Assembly: GCA_947499715.1 (NCBI GenBank)
Contig: CANMPL010000003.1
Coordinates: forward strand, 464,349-528,348
Reading direction: 5' to 3'
DNA length: 64,000 nucleotides
From: an uncultured Paracoccaceae bacterium
GTDB lineage: Bacteria > Pseudomonadota > Alphaproteobacteria > Rhodobacterales > Rhodobacteraceae
Below the pieces are notes generated by a model. It ran no database searches and was not told where the DNA came from. It saw only the letters and a list, made by a program, of their open reading frames with translations. The position numbers and the translations under genes are program-made. Positions 44,880 to 53,996 of the stretch are shown here, piece after piece (the first letter of the stretch is position 1; every line of letters starts with the position of its first letter).

Positions 44880-45992
44880 ATGCACGGCGTCGCGATCACC
44901 GGAACCGGGGTTTTCACCCCTGAAAATGTCATCACCAATGATGAACTTGTGGCAGCGTTCAACGCCTTTGCCGACCTGTGGAATGCCGAAAATGCCGATG
45001 CGATTGCCGCGGGTGAGGTTGAGGCCAAAACCCATTCTTCTTCAGACTTCATTGTCGCGGCATCCGGGATTGAGCGGCGCTATGTCCTTGATAAGGAGGG
45101 CATCCTTGATCCAACGCGGATGTATCCTCGCCTTGCACCGCGCAGTGATGACGACCCCTCCGTCATGGCCGAAATCGCGGTCGATGCCGCCCGAAAGGCC
45201 TTGGGCAATGTCGATCCCGCAAGCGTTGATCTGGTGATTTGCGCCGCCTCCAACATGGAACGCGCCTACCCCGCCGTCGCCGTCGAGGTGCAGCAACTTT
45301 TGGGCGCGGGCGGCTTTGCCTTTGATATGAACGTGGCCTGTTCGTCGGCCACTTTTGGCATCCAGACAGCGGCTGACATGATCCGCACTGGCAACGTCAA
45401 AACCGCGCTTGTGGTGAACCCGGAAATTTGCAGCGCCCATCTGGAATGGCGCGACCGGGATTGTCATTTCATCTTTGGCGATGTGGCGACCGCAACGCTT
45501 TTGCAGCGCGACGAAGGGCTGACCGGACCCCATTTCAAGGTAAAGTCAACGCGGTGTGCCACGCAATTTTCCAACAATATCCGCAACAACAATGGCTATT
45601 TGCGCCGTGCCCATGACCAGATGGAAGACCGCCGCGACATGCAATTCATGCAGAACGGGCGCAAGGTTTTCAAAGAGGTGCTGCCACTGGTCAGCCGCCA
45701 CATCGCGGGCCACATGGCGGATGAAGGCATCGCCGCGGATGATCTCAAACGGCTTTGGCTGCATCAGGCCAACAAGACGATGAACGACTACATTGGTAAA
45801 AAAGTGCTAGGCCGCGACCCGGAACCGGGCGAGCAGCCCAACATCCTGCAAGATTATGCCAATACGTCATCCGCCGGATCGATCATCGCGTTCAGCAAAC
45901 ACTCTGCTGATATGGCACCGGGTGATGTCGGGCTGATCTGCTCGTTCGGCGCTGGCTATTCGGTCGGGTCGGTGATCGTAGAGCGGGCCTGA
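44880..45992 (+). CDS. beta-ketoacyl-ACP synthase III-like protein
   Basis: 370 residues from ATG 44880 (GGAGG upstream). It is a thiolase-superfamily KAS III: catalytic Cys in NVACSSATFGIQ, His in LWLHQANKTMNDY and Asn in QDYANTSSAGS, giving the Cys-His-Asn triad. It condenses an acyl-CoA with malonyl-ACP. This copy is not in a plsX-fabH operon, so it may be a second KAS III acting on special acyl groups; a long insert near residues 35-75 (FNAFADLWNAENADAIAAG) differs from standard FabH. Monocistronic. Confidence 0.9.
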   Translation: MHGVAITGTGVFTPENVITNDELVAAFNAFADLWNAENADAIAAGEVEAKTHSSSDFIVAASGIERRYVLDKEGILDPTRMYPRLAPRSDDDPSVMAEIAVDAARKALGNVDPASVDLVICAASNMERAYPAVAVEVQQLLGAGGFAFDMNVACSSATFGIQTAADMIRTGNVKTALVVNPEICSAHLEWRDRDCHFIFGDVATATLLQRDEGLTGPHFKVKSTRCATQFSNNIRNNNGYLRRAHDQMEDRRDMQFMQNGRKVFKEVLPLVSRHIAGHMADEGIAADDLKRLWLHQANKTMNDYIGKKVLGRDPEPGEQPNILQDYANTSSAGSIIAFSKHSADMAPGDVGLICSFGAGYSVGSVIVERA

Positions 45993-46146
45993 ACAGGGTA
46001 GATCCCGGCCCATCGCTCCCTAATACTGCATCACGCGCAAATTGCGCCGGAGCAAGTGAGTTCGAGATTGGCACAAGTTTGGGCGGCCCAAGGGAGCGGT
46101 CGACCGAAACTTCGAGATACCGCGATAGCAACCAGCGAGGCCGCGC

Positions 46147-46443
46147 TTAGCTGTCATCGGTGTGTAGAATTTGACCAAAGAAGGTTCGCAACCGCAGAGA
46201 ATGGCTGGCTAGAGCCAAAGCGGACGATAAATTTTTGCCTATGTCAGCTGTGTGCCTTGCAAATGCTACCTTTAGAAATCGCCGAATGAACAAAGCCCAC
46301 GCGCCATGCCCTAGCCTAATTTGCTTTGGCTGTGACGACCTGCGAAACCTCCTTAAGTTCTCCTGATTCCTGTCCTTTGGTAGGCCAGCAGGCGTGAACC
46401 TGGCATAAGCGCGCATTAGGTCAATTGATGTTGGCTCTATCAT
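46147..46443 (-). other. degenerate ORF in the 548-base gap before the LysR gene
   Basis: A frame starts at ATG 46443 with a good ribosome site (GAGGA 8 bases upstream), MIEPTSIDLMRAYARFTPAGL, but soon becomes arginine-rich and unlike a normal protein. Another frame in the middle reads GELKEVSQVVTAKAN before a stop. This suggests a divergent gene that has lost its frame. The rest of the gap (45993-46146) shows only scattered short inverted repeats. Low GC compared with surroundings. Confidence 0.35.
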
Positions 46444-46492
46444 ATTTATTTCCTCAAACACGATCTGTACAAACTTACTACCCATATTTATG

Positions 46493-46520
46493 AGATCATG
46501 CTAAACAACAAAAATGATCT
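46493..46520. promoter_or_regulatory. inverted repeat upstream of LysR gene
   Basis: AGATCAT (46493-46499) and ATGATCT (46514-46520) are perfect inverted arms with a 14-base spacer, 21 bases before the lysR-type start and between it and the divergent remnant. This is the usual position for autoregulation by a LysR protein, although the spacer is longer than the T-N11-A rule. Confidence 0.5.
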
Positions 46521-46541
46521 AATGATATTTGAGGTATCATA

Positions 46542-47423
46542 TTGAGCTTTGATTGGAAGACGCTGCCTTCGCTGTCGTCGCTTAGGGCGTTTGAGTTAAC
46601 AGCGCGCAGTGGAAACTTCGCCTCTGCAGCGCGAGAGCTTAATGTAACTCATGCTGCGATTGCGCAGCGCGTTCGCTCACTGGAGGCTGATCTGGGCGTT
46701 TCTCTGGCCCGGCGATCCGGCAGAAGCATGATGATCACAGAGGAGGGAACTCGGCTCGCCAGATATCTATCGGAGGGTTTTGGAACCATTGCTGACGGCA
46801 TAAATGAGGCTAAAGCAAAACAAAGTGCGAAGCCGGTTCAGATTACCACCACAGTCTTTTTCTCCCAGAACGTCATTCTCCCCAGGCTCCATGAGTTTTT
46901 TGGCTTACATCCCAAGATCCGTGTTTCGGTGATGCCGTCCACAGAAGTTGTCGACATCGCAAACTCGGGTATCGATCTTGCGATCAGAGCATCGGTGGAT
47001 GAACCGAACTGGCCAGGACTAAACACTATACCAATCGTTCAAAGCGAAGTCATCGCTGTCGGTGGCCCTTCTATTGTTAAGGAAAAGATGCCGCCCCTCG
47101 AAGATCTCCCTTGGATATGGACCGCAGGTGAAAGGCATGAAACCGCGATGCTTGAAGCGATTGGGCTTGACCCAGATAGCTTAGAAAATGCTGATGTTGG
47201 CGTTCCTTCTTACCATTTTTCGTTGGCGCGCCAAGGAGCGGGCCTCACCACAACACCTGAAATCCTTGTTCGGGAAGACTTGGCATCAGGCGTGCTGCGC
47301 CGGGTCCCTGTTCCCTCGCCGTTTTCGGTCACCTACTACGCTGTTACTCCAACAGGACCAATGCGACCGCAAGTAGGAGCCGTTTTAAATTGGCTAAGGG
47401 ATACATTTTCCGAGCAGGATTGA
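46542..47423 (+). CDS. LysR family transcriptional regulator
   Basis: 293 residues, TTG start at 46542 supported by GAGG seven bases upstream. The N-terminal winged helix (LSSLRAFELTARSGNFASAA, LNVTHAAIAQRVRSLEADLG) is standard; the C-terminal part is of the LysR substrate-binding type (TEVVDIANSGIDLAIRASVDEP). It is the GcvA-like subgroup judging from SSLRAFELTARSGNF. It lies 261 bases before a DctPQM transporter set in the same direction and probably controls it; the ligand is unknown. Base composition is more AT-rich than the surrounding housekeeping genes. Confidence 0.92.
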   Translation: MSFDWKTLPSLSSLRAFELTARSGNFASAARELNVTHAAIAQRVRSLEADLGVSLARRSGRSMMITEEGTRLARYLSEGFGTIADGINEAKAKQSAKPVQITTTVFFSQNVILPRLHEFFGLHPKIRVSVMPSTEVVDIANSGIDLAIRASVDEPNWPGLNTIPIVQSEVIAVGGPSIVKEKMPPLEDLPWIWTAGERHETAMLEAIGLDPDSLENADVGVPSYHFSLARQGAGLTTTPEILVREDLASGVLRRVPVPSPFSVTYYAVTPTGPMRPQVGAVLNWLRDTFSEQD

Positions 47424-47545
47424 ACGACGGCTTCGTCCCGCGAAGCGGGCCTTGCCCCTTTTCCGCCAACCGTTTCTCAATCGCGTCCAGTTTGGCCATG
47501 ACTTCATCCCGGTGCGCATCGGTGGCGGCGACGTTGGAAGATCAC
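47424..47545 (-). pseudogene. C-terminal gene remnant between LysR and TRAP genes
   Basis: On the minus strand a frame reads AATDAHRDEVMAKLDAIEK followed by RLAEKGQGPLRGTKPSF. It looks like the coiled-coil end of a GC-rich host gene and has no proper start. The rest of the 47424-47684 gap contains only the TRAP promoter region and GGGAGGA. This is best read as a leftover of the gene into which the regulator-transporter segment was inserted. Low confidence. Confidence 0.3.
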
Positions 47546-47684
47546 CAACCTTGCCAATGCAAGAAGTGGAACGTAGCTTCTTTGGAACAATGGGTAAGCC
47601 GCAAGCGCGACTGCGCTGATTTTCAAGATGAGCTTGGTTCCGGTATTTGGAGCGAGTTCTCAAAACAGAATATGGGAGGATACG

Positions 47685-48668
47685 ATGAAACTATTCGGAG
47701 CCATCGCAATAACTTTGACCTTGCTGGGTGGGACGACAGCAACGGCAAGAGATCTGAGCCTTTCTTATTTCATGGGGCCGAAGCACCCTATGAACGGTGC
47801 CGTCTTCACCCCGTTTGCTGAAAAACTGGCAGAGGTATCCGGCGGCAAACTCACGGTTACTCAGTTTCCGGGTGGTGCGCTGAATTCCGCCCCTCCCAAA
47901 CAATATTCGATCCTGTTGGATGGCGTTGCCGACGTGGCCTTCCATCTTCCCGGATATACCACCCAGCTCTTTCCGATTACGACTGCGGTGACGACGCCCA
48001 ACATGTGCGACACGGCAGTCGAATGCACTGAAGCATTATGGCGGGCCTTTGACGTCGTGGAACAAGAGTTCGACGCGAAAGTTCTCGCCCTTTGGGCCAA
48101 CAGTCCGCAGGTTCTGTTTTCTAAGGACTTTCCGATTAGGACGCTCGAAGATGTGCAAGGGAAAATCATCCGTGTGACGAGCGGGCAGGATATCCCCTTT
48201 GCAGAGGCTCTTGGCGCATCCGCCGTGTCGCAACCCGTGAGTGTCATCAACCAAAACCTGACCAATGGTGTCATCGACGCGATTTCCATTGATCCTTCGG
48301 CGGCTCTTTCCTTTAGCCTTCACGAACCAGCGAACTATATCACGATCGGTGTCCCCGGCGCGGGCTCGGCTTTCGTTCTTTTGATGAACAAAGGTGTCTA
48401 CAATTCGCTTTCTGACGAAGAAAAGGGTTGGGTTGAAGAAGCTTCGGGCAAATGGATTTCGATGCAAGCTGCAGAGACTTATGATGCGGTCAGTGCGCGT
48501 GCGTTGGAAGTTTCTGCCCAAAACGGCGTTGAGATTATCAATCTGTCTGCCGAAGAATCCGCGCGCTGGGATGATGCTATTCAACCTGCAATGGAGACAT
48601 GGCTTGCGTCTGACGTGGGGCAAGGTTTGACCGGTGCCGATGTCGTCAAACTGATGAAGGGCGAGTAG
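47685..48668 (+). CDS. TRAP transporter solute-binding protein (DctP)
   Basis: 327 residues from ATG 47685 (GGGAGGA upstream). The signal peptide MKLFGAIAITLTLLGGTTATA is followed by the DctP fold: LSYFMGPKHPMNGAVFTPFA, FPGGALNSAPPKQYSILLDGVADVAFHLPGY, and LEDVQGKIIRVTSG. The conserved Arg that grips the carboxylate is expected in VQGKIIRVTS. It binds an organic acid in the periplasm and delivers it to the DctQM pair. Substrate is unknown; no catabolic gene is alongside. Confidence 0.9.
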   Translation: MKLFGAIAITLTLLGGTTATARDLSLSYFMGPKHPMNGAVFTPFAEKLAEVSGGKLTVTQFPGGALNSAPPKQYSILLDGVADVAFHLPGYTTQLFPITTAVTTPNMCDTAVECTEALWRAFDVVEQEFDAKVLALWANSPQVLFSKDFPIRTLEDVQGKIIRVTSGQDIPFAEALGASAVSQPVSVINQNLTNGVIDAISIDPSAALSFSLHEPANYITIGVPGAGSAFVLLMNKGVYNSLSDEEKGWVEEASGKWISMQAAETYDAVSARALEVSAQNGVEIINLSAEESARWDDAIQPAMETWLASDVGQGLTGADVVKLMKGE

Positions 48669-48672
48669 TCAT

Positions 48673-49206
48673 TTGGGTGACAAGACCCCCGCGGGCCTTA
48701 GAATGCTGGACAAAGGCCTTGGCATGCTTGCCGGGGTCTTTGCCGTTGCAGGCGGTCTGGCGCTCTTAGCGCTTACGCTCGTGACGGGCGTGTCGGTTTT
48801 CTATCGCTACGTCCTGCGCACCCCGATCTTTGGCACCGAAGATGTCTCCACCATGATCCTGACCGTCATCGTGGCGGCATCCATCGCTTGGGCGGCCGTT
48901 CAGAACGGGCATGTCTCAGTCAATATCATTTCATTGTCAGCAGGCCGAAAGGTGACACGCTTCACCGACTTGCTTGCGCGCACAGTGTCGTTTTGCGTCC
49001 TGTCCTTTGCATCTTACGCGCTGTTTGTGAAAGGCAGTTGCGGCATGCCTTGCGGCGCGATGACATCGAGCGTCGGAATCATACACACGCCGTTTTATTA
49101 CATTCTCGGACTTGGGATGGGGTTCTACGCATTGTTGATTCTGACCCACCTGCTGATTGGGCTTGTCTATTGGCAGGACGAAGATCCAAACGAAGTGGCA
49201 GATTAA
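48673..49206 (+). CDS. TRAP transporter small permease (DctQ)
   Basis: 177 residues from TTG 48673; ATG 48703 would give 167 residues and is an alternative. It has four membrane helices (MLAGVFAVAGGLALLALTLV, VSTMILTVIVAASIAWAAV, and so on) with FYRYVLRTPIFGTEDV and the loop QNGHVSVNII, as in DctQ. It stabilises DctM and joins the binding protein. The stop touches the DctM start as TAATG. Confidence 0.88.
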   Translation: MGDKTPAGLRMLDKGLGMLAGVFAVAGGLALLALTLVTGVSVFYRYVLRTPIFGTEDVSTMILTVIVAASIAWAAVQNGHVSVNIISLSAGRKVTRFTDLLARTVSFCVLSFASYALFVKGSCGMPCGAMTSSVGIIHTPFYYILGLGMGFYALLILTHLLIGLVYWQDEDPNEVAD

Positions 49207-50510
49207 TGGATCGTGAAACCATCACAGCTGCTGGGTTCGCGGCACTTTTTGTCTTGCTGTTTATTCGGGTTCCAGTTGGCCTGGCGATGCTGATTGCAGG
49301 GGCGCTTGGCATTTACTTGATCCGTCCACCAGCCGCGCTTCCGGTGGTCGCAGGCGAGATCTTTGGTGAGGCTTCAAACTATCCGCTGACTATTCTGCCC
49401 CTGTTCATCCTGATGGGAAATCTTGCTGGTGTCTCGGGTATGAGCAGGGATCTTTATGATGCAGCCCATAGCTGGTTTGGTCATTTGAAGGGTGGATTGG
49501 CCTCGGCGACAATCGTCGGATGCGCCGGCTTTTCAGCATTGTCAGGCTCATCCCTCGCTGCTGCATTGACCATGGGGCGGGTCAGCCTCCCTGAAATGCA
49601 ACGCTACAAGTATGACGACGGCTTAGCCACTGGCGCGGTCGCGGCAGGCGGCACACTTGGCATTTTGATCCCTCCATCTGCTGGCTTCGTGGTCTACGCA
49701 ATTTTGACCGAAGAAAGCATCGGGCGGCTTTTTATGGCCGGGGTTCTTCCAGGGCTGTTGTTGACTTGTATGTTCATTCTCGCGATTTGGATTGTTGTCA
49801 CACTCAAGCCCGAAAAAGCCCCCGTTGCCGCGCAACGCGAAAGCTTTGAGACACGGATCAAAAGGCTTGGTCGCGCGGGTTGGATCGTCGGAATTATCTT
49901 CATCACAATTGGGGGCATCTATGCCGGTGTGTTTTCAGCCATTGAGGCTGCGGGCATGGGGGCGATTATGGCCCTTGGCGTCACGATCCTGCGCCGGGCG
50001 CTGACTTGGAACAACATCAAGGACGTGACGAATTCGACACTCAAGTCCACGGGCACGGTGTTTCTGATCTTATTCGGGGCCTTTGTTTTTAAGACCTTTG
50101 TCGGGTTCACAGGGCTACCCGTTAAGATGACTGCATGGGTCGACGCCCAAGGCTTCACCGGCTTTCAGGTCGTGATCGCAATCTTGGTTCTATTCATCAT
50201 CCTGGGCACATTCCTCGAAGGCTTCGCGATCCTGGTTTTGGCGGTCCCGTTGGTGCAACCGATCCTTGAGAGCTTGGGCGTGGATATGATTTGGTTCGGC
50301 GTCTTGATGGTCATCGTGCTGGAAATGGCGCTTATCTCACCGCCGGTTGGTATCAACGTCTTTGTGGTCAAAGGCATCGCGCCTACGGTCCCTCTTGGGA
50401 CGATTTTCAGAGGCATCTGGCCGTTCTGGATCGCTATGGCCGTTGTGGTTGCCGCGGTCCTGGCATTCCCCGGAATCGCACTGCTGTTGCCAAACTCAAT
50501 GTTTGGATAG
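49206..50510 (+). CDS. TRAP transporter large permease (DctM)
   Basis: 434 residues with about 12 helices. DctM features: FIRVPVGLAMLIAGALG, FILMGNLAGVSGMSRDLYDAA, AGFSALSGSSLAAALTMG, GAVAAGGTLGILIPPS and LISPPVGINVFVVKG. The frame is open upstream inside dctQ, but ATG 49206 is the sensible start. It is the sodium-driven channel subunit. Transport genes end here; the following 200 bases (50511-50711) show no gene or terminator. Confidence 0.93.
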   Translation: MDRETITAAGFAALFVLLFIRVPVGLAMLIAGALGIYLIRPPAALPVVAGEIFGEASNYPLTILPLFILMGNLAGVSGMSRDLYDAAHSWFGHLKGGLASATIVGCAGFSALSGSSLAAALTMGRVSLPEMQRYKYDDGLATGAVAAGGTLGILIPPSAGFVVYAILTEESIGRLFMAGVLPGLLLTCMFILAIWIVVTLKPEKAPVAAQRESFETRIKRLGRAGWIVGIIFITIGGIYAGVFSAIEAAGMGAIMALGVTILRRALTWNNIKDVTNSTLKSTGTVFLILFGAFVFKTFVGFTGLPVKMTAWVDAQGFTGFQVVIAILVLFIILGTFLEGFAILVLAVPLVQPILESLGVDMIWFGVLMVIVLEMALISPPVGINVFVVKGIAPTVPLGTIFRGIWPFWIAMAVVVAAVLAFPGIALLLPNSMFG

Positions 50511-50711
50511 CCTCGCGTAATTGAATTCCCACGCGTTTTCGACAGGACCCTACTAAACCGGCCCAATAGACCGCTCTGCAAACACCGGCAGCCCAAAGAA
50601 CCCAGCTAAGAAACAACGGAAAAGCTCGCGTCAATCAACGTGCAATGGTTCGTGATGCAGTCGTTCGAACGAAGAGCTTCAGCGGCAGCAATTCCCGCAG
50701 AACCACCCCGC

Positions 50712-51428
50712 CTAAATCTTGCTGACGCGCTCATGCACCTTGGCCGCATCCTCGACCCGTTCCGAGTAACGATCCGTCAGCACCGCCACCCGCGCGCGGG
50801 TCATGTAGGTAAAGCGCACCAGTTCTTCCATCACGTCCACGATCCGGTCGTAATGCGAGCCTGCGATCATGCGCCCGTCTTTGAACCGGTTCCACGCCGC
50901 AGGGACAGAGGATTGGTTCGGGATTGTCAGCATCCGCATCCAACGCCCCAGAATGCGCATCTGGTTGACCGTGTTAAACGATTGCGACCCGCCGCAGACC
51001 TGCATCAGGGCCAGCGTCTTGCCTTGCGTCGGGCGGATCCCGCCGATGGCAGACAAGGGGATCCAGTCGATCTGCGCCTTCATCACGGCCGTCATCGCGC
51101 CATGCCGTTCGGGGCTGCACCACACCATGCCTTCGGACCAAAGTGCCAGATCGCGCAGCTCTGCCACCTTGGGGTGGGACGCATCCGCGCCGTCATCGGG
51201 CAAGGGCAAACCATGCGGATCAAAGAACCGCGTCTCGCACCCCAAGCTGCGCAAGATGCGCGCCGCCTCTTCTGCCGCCGCGCGGGAATAGCTGACGTCG
51301 CGTAAAGACCCATAAAGCAGCAGGATCCGTGGGGCATGGCCCGGATCATCGCTCGGCGCTAGTGACGCCACGTCAATATCATGAAGCTGCCCAGCGACAA
51401 TGTTGGGCAGATCCGAGGTGTCAGCCAA
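50712..51428 (-). CDS. arsH: ArsH-type NADPH-dependent FMN reductase
   Basis: 238 residues. FMN-binding signature [20 protein letters not shown], then [40 protein letters not shown] and [10 protein letters not shown] are ArsH hallmarks. ArsH reduces quinones or oxidises organoarsenicals, giving resistance. TTG 51428 is preferred, because AAGGTG lies 6 bases upstream; TTG 51443 and GTG 51437 are alternatives. It overlaps the preceding regulator-like gene by 8 bases. No arsB/C/R genes are near. Confidence 0.88.
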   Translation of the reverse strand: MADTSDLPNIVAGQLHDIDVASLAPSDDPGHAPRILLLYGSLRDVSYSRAAAEEAARILRSLGCETRFFDPHGLPLPDDGADASHPKVAELRDLALWSEGMVWCSPERHGAMTAVMKAQIDWIPLSAIGGIRPTQGKTLALMQVCGGSQSFNTVNQMRILGRWMRMLTIPNQSSVPAAWNRFKDGRMIAGSHYDRIVDVMEELVRFTYMTRARVAVLTDRYSERVEDAAKVHERVSKI

Positions 51429-51876
51429 TGACGTCACCTTCAAGGTGTAGTTTCATCCGCAGCAACACCTTTTGCAGGCCGGTGGTTTCATTCAACAGAC
51501 GCTTTGCTTCGTTGATCGAAATAGTCCCGTCCTGAATGCTCTCGTGATACTCTGCCATCAACGCGGCAAACCGCTGGCTGAGGGCGACAACTTCGTTGTT
51601 CACACCGCCTTCGGACTTTTCGTCATTTTCGCCCAAAGACATTGTAATCCCACGCAAATCGGCCAATGCCGATGTGACATGCGGATAGCTTGCAGCCGCC
51701 TCAAGTGCGGCCACCGTGTCGATCGGCATGAACCGGTCTGCGTGTTCCACTTTGTCTGAGTAGTATCGGCCCAACGTGGCCTTCGATTTACCGGTCAATT
51801 CACACGCGGCTGCTATGCCTACGTCCTTCACCAAAGCCTCGGTGTGACGTTTCAGATATGTGTCTGGCGTCGCCAT
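51421..51876 (-). CDS. CII-like / HTH-type regulatory protein
   Basis: 151 residues (ATG 51876; ATG 51891 is an alternative). The N-terminal helix-turn-helix-like region [29 protein letters not shown] resembles phage regulator CII-type DNA recognition. The rest is helical ([40 protein letters not shown]). No phage structural genes are present, so it is a chromosomal protein. It overlaps the ArsH start and is likely its partner in a two-gene unit. Ligand and DNA target are unknown. Confidence 0.7.
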   Translation of the reverse strand: MATPDTYLKRHTEALVKDVGIAAACELTGKSKATLGRYYSDKVEHADRFMPIDTVAALEAAASYPHVTSALADLRGITMSLGENDEKSEGGVNNEVVALSQRFAALMAEYHESIQDGTISINEAKRLLNETTGLQKVLLRMKLHLEGDVIG

Positions 51877-51890
51877 TTGTTGTGTCCCCA

Positions 51891-52004
51891 TTTTCCCCCA
51901 CCACCCCGTGGGGAAACTCTCTCCAGTATTCCCATTAAATTGGTTGCGGGGAATTGTCATGTTCTAATCACACGATACGGCAGAACCGTTGCCTAGTTTC
52001 CCCG
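51891..52004. promoter_or_regulatory. cluster of GGGGAA/TTCCCC boxes
   Basis: TTTTCCCC (51891-51898) faces GGGGAAA (51910-51916), and GGGGAA (51948-51953) faces TTTCCCC (51997-52003). These are two inverted pairs in the promoter region of the CII-like gene. They could be operators for that protein. No other evidence. Confidence 0.35.
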
Positions 52005-52144
52005 CTGCCGGGGGTGTTCAATGTTACTTTGTTCGCATCGTGAGGCCATGCTCCGTGTTGCCCCAATCGACGGGGGTCTGGCTGCCACTCACGTCTAAAC
52101 CGGGCGCGCTTGCAAAGGCGTGCCCGGCACGCGTATCAGACGGT

Positions 52145-52723
52145 ATGGCCAAGCTTTATTTCAATTACTCCACCATGAACGCGGGCAAATCGACTGTGCT
52201 TTTACAGGCGAGCCACAATTACATCGAACGCGGGATGCAGACCTATCTGATCACCGCCAAGTTCGATAATCGCGCGGGCGAAGGCCTGATCGCCAGCCGG
52301 ATCGGGATCGACCAAAAGGCCGATACCTTTGCCGCCGGAGAGGATTTGTTTGCCAAGATCAAAGCGCGCCTAGAAGCCGCGCCCTGCGCCTGCATCTTCA
52401 TTGACGAGGCCCAGTTTCTGGAACGCGAACAGGTCTGGCAACTGGCCCGCGCGGTCGATGATCTGGGCGTGCCGATCATGTGCTTTGGGCTGCGGGTCGA
52501 TTTTCAGGGCAACCTGTTTCCCGGCTCTGCCGCCCTGCTGGCACTGGCCGATGAAATGCGCGAGGTCCGCACGATCTGCTTTTGCGGCAAGAAGGCCACG
52601 ATGGTGGTGCGCAAGGATGATCAGGGCCGCGTGCTGCGCGACGGCGATCAGGTCAGTATCGGCGGCAACGAACGCTACGTCAGCCTGTGCCGCCGTCACT
52701 GGCGCGAAGCGGTCGGCGACTAG
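52145..52723 (+). CDS. tdk: thymidine kinase
   Basis: 192 residues, type II TK. P-loop STMNAGKSTVLL (about 9-20), DEAQFL (87-92) in the Walker B position, and zinc-binding cysteines CFCGKK and CRRHW. It phosphorylates thymidine to dTMP. The frame is open for 52 codons upstream, but ATG 52145 gives the family length. It complements the deo operon. The stop overlaps the convergent dehydrogenase by 4 bases. Confidence 0.93.
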   Translation: MAKLYFNYSTMNAGKSTVLLQASHNYIERGMQTYLITAKFDNRAGEGLIASRIGIDQKADTFAAGEDLFAKIKARLEAAPCACIFIDEAQFLEREQVWQLARAVDDLGVPIMCFGLRVDFQGNLFPGSAALLALADEMREVRTICFCGKKATMVVRKDDQGRVLRDGDQVSIGGNERYVSLCRRHWREAVGD

Positions 52724-53661
52724 ACCGGGTTCAGCAACGGCTGCCCGTTTTCCCAGGCGATGATGTTATCCAGCGCCATCTGCCCCATCGCCTCGCGCAC
52801 TTCCAGTGCCGCTGTGCCCAGATGCGGCAAGAGCACCACATTCTCGAGCGCCCGCAGCGGCTCTGGCACCTGCGGTTCCTTTTCGTAGACATCAAGGCCC
52901 GCACGGATCCGCCCTGTAGCTAATTCCGCGATCAAGGCCACCTCATCCATCACATCGCCGCGCGCAACGTTCACCAGAACCGCGCCATCTTGCATCTGTG
53001 CCAATGCCTCTGCGTTGATCAGATGCGTATTCCCGCCCGGCACTGTGATCACGATGATATCGGACTGGCTCATCAAACTATGCAGGTCCAGCACTTGGCG
53101 TGATGGCACATCCACCGATTTTTCAGAGCGGTTGTAGAAAATCACAGGCATCCCAAATCCGTAATGCGCCCGTTGCGCCACCGCCTGTCCGATCCGGCCC
53201 ATGCCAATGATCCCCAGGCGCTTGCCGGTCACATGCGCGCCCAACATCTGCGTTGGCGTCCAACCGTCCCAGTCGCCGCGACGGACCAAGCGTTCGCCCT
53301 CGCCCGCACGGCGACAGGTCATCAAGATCAGCGTCATCGCAATGTCGGCTGTAGCGTCGGTGACAACGTCTGGTGTGTTGGACACCTGCACCCCGGCGGC
53401 GCGGGCCGCGCTGGTGTCGATATGATTATACCCGACGCCAAAGTTGGCGATCATCTGGCAGCGCCGGTCCGCCTGGGCAAATGCCGCCGCATCAAATTGA
53501 TCCCCGATGGAACACAGAATGGCGTCGTATTCGCGCATTGCCTCTGCCGCTTCTTTGGGCGTCAATGGCGCGTCAACCTCGCGTGTGGTCACCGCATAGC
53601 GCGCGGCCGCAGCCTGAACGGTGGCAATCGGAAACGTCCGTGTCAGCAAGACCCGTTTCAA
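52720..53661 (-). CDS. 2-hydroxyacid dehydrogenase (D-isomer specific)
   Basis: 313 residues. NAD(P) domain LGIIGMGRIGQAVA, catalytic Arg in LVNVARGDVMDE, Glu in YEKEPQVPEPL, and His in LPHLGTAA form the active site. It is of the glyoxylate/hydroxypyruvate reductase or D-glycerate dehydrogenase group. TTG 53661 is the start; it overlaps the csaA stop (TTGA) with a G-rich ribosome site. Function in glycerate or glyoxylate metabolism is likely, substrate unproven. Confidence 0.88.
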   Translation of the reverse strand: MKRVLLTRTFPIATVQAAAARYAVTTREVDAPLTPKEAAEAMREYDAILCSIGDQFDAAAFAQADRRCQMIANFGVGYNHIDTSAARAAGVQVSNTPDVVTDATADIAMTLILMTCRRAGEGERLVRRGDWDGWTPTQMLGAHVTGKRLGIIGMGRIGQAVAQRAHYGFGMPVIFYNRSEKSVDVPSRQVLDLHSLMSQSDIIVITVPGGNTHLINAEALAQMQDGAVLVNVARGDVMDEVALIAELATGRIRAGLDVYEKEPQVPEPLRALENVVLLPHLGTAALEVREAMGQMALDNIIAWENGQPLLNPV

Positions 53662-53996
53662 TGCAAACGCCCCCCGACCGGAACCGGGATGTCCGGGCCA
53701 ACCAATACAACCTCGCCATCTTCGTCCGGCATACCAAGCACCAGAACCTCTGACATGAATTTGCCAATCTGGCGCGGCGGGAAATTCACCACCGCCAGCA
53801 CCAGCTTGCCCACCAATTTTTCGGAGTCATAATGCGCGGTCACCTGCGCGCTGGTCTTTTTCTCACCCAGCTCTGCGCCGAAATCGATCCACATCTTGAT
53901 CGCTGGTTTGCGTGCCTCTGGATAGGGCTCCGCGCGCAGAATGCGCCCCACCCGCACATCCACCTTCATGAAATCATCAAAGCCAATCTCAGCCAC
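53658..53996 (-). CDS. csaA: CsaA-type tRNA-binding protein
   Basis: 112 residues, an OB fold with VDVRVGRILRAEPYPEARKP, then SAQVTAHYDSEKLVGKLV, VVNFPPRQIGKFMSE and VLGMPDEDGEVVLVGP. It matches CsaA, a secretion-linked chaperone that binds tRNA in structures. GTG 53996 is the start (AAAGGAG 7 bases upstream). It overlaps proC by 8 bases and the dehydrogenase by 4. Confidence 0.92.
   Translation of the reverse strand: MAEIGFDDFMKVDVRVGRILRAEPYPEARKPAIKMWIDFGAELGEKKTSAQVTAHYDSEKLVGKLVLAVVNFPPRQIGKFMSEVLVLGMPDEDGEVVLVGPDIPVPVGGRLH

Noticed and set aside
46147..46485. 112-codon hypothetical protein in the gap before LysR
   Set aside because: Starts without a ribosome site at 46485 and turns Arg-rich; treated only as a possible degenerate remnant from 46443.
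50712..51428. Arsenic-resistance operon
   Set aside because: ArsH alone; no arsR, arsB/acr3 or arsC.
51421..52004. Prophage remnant because of a CII-like regulator
   Set aside because: No integrase, structural, lysis or replication genes around it; neighbours are chromosomal.
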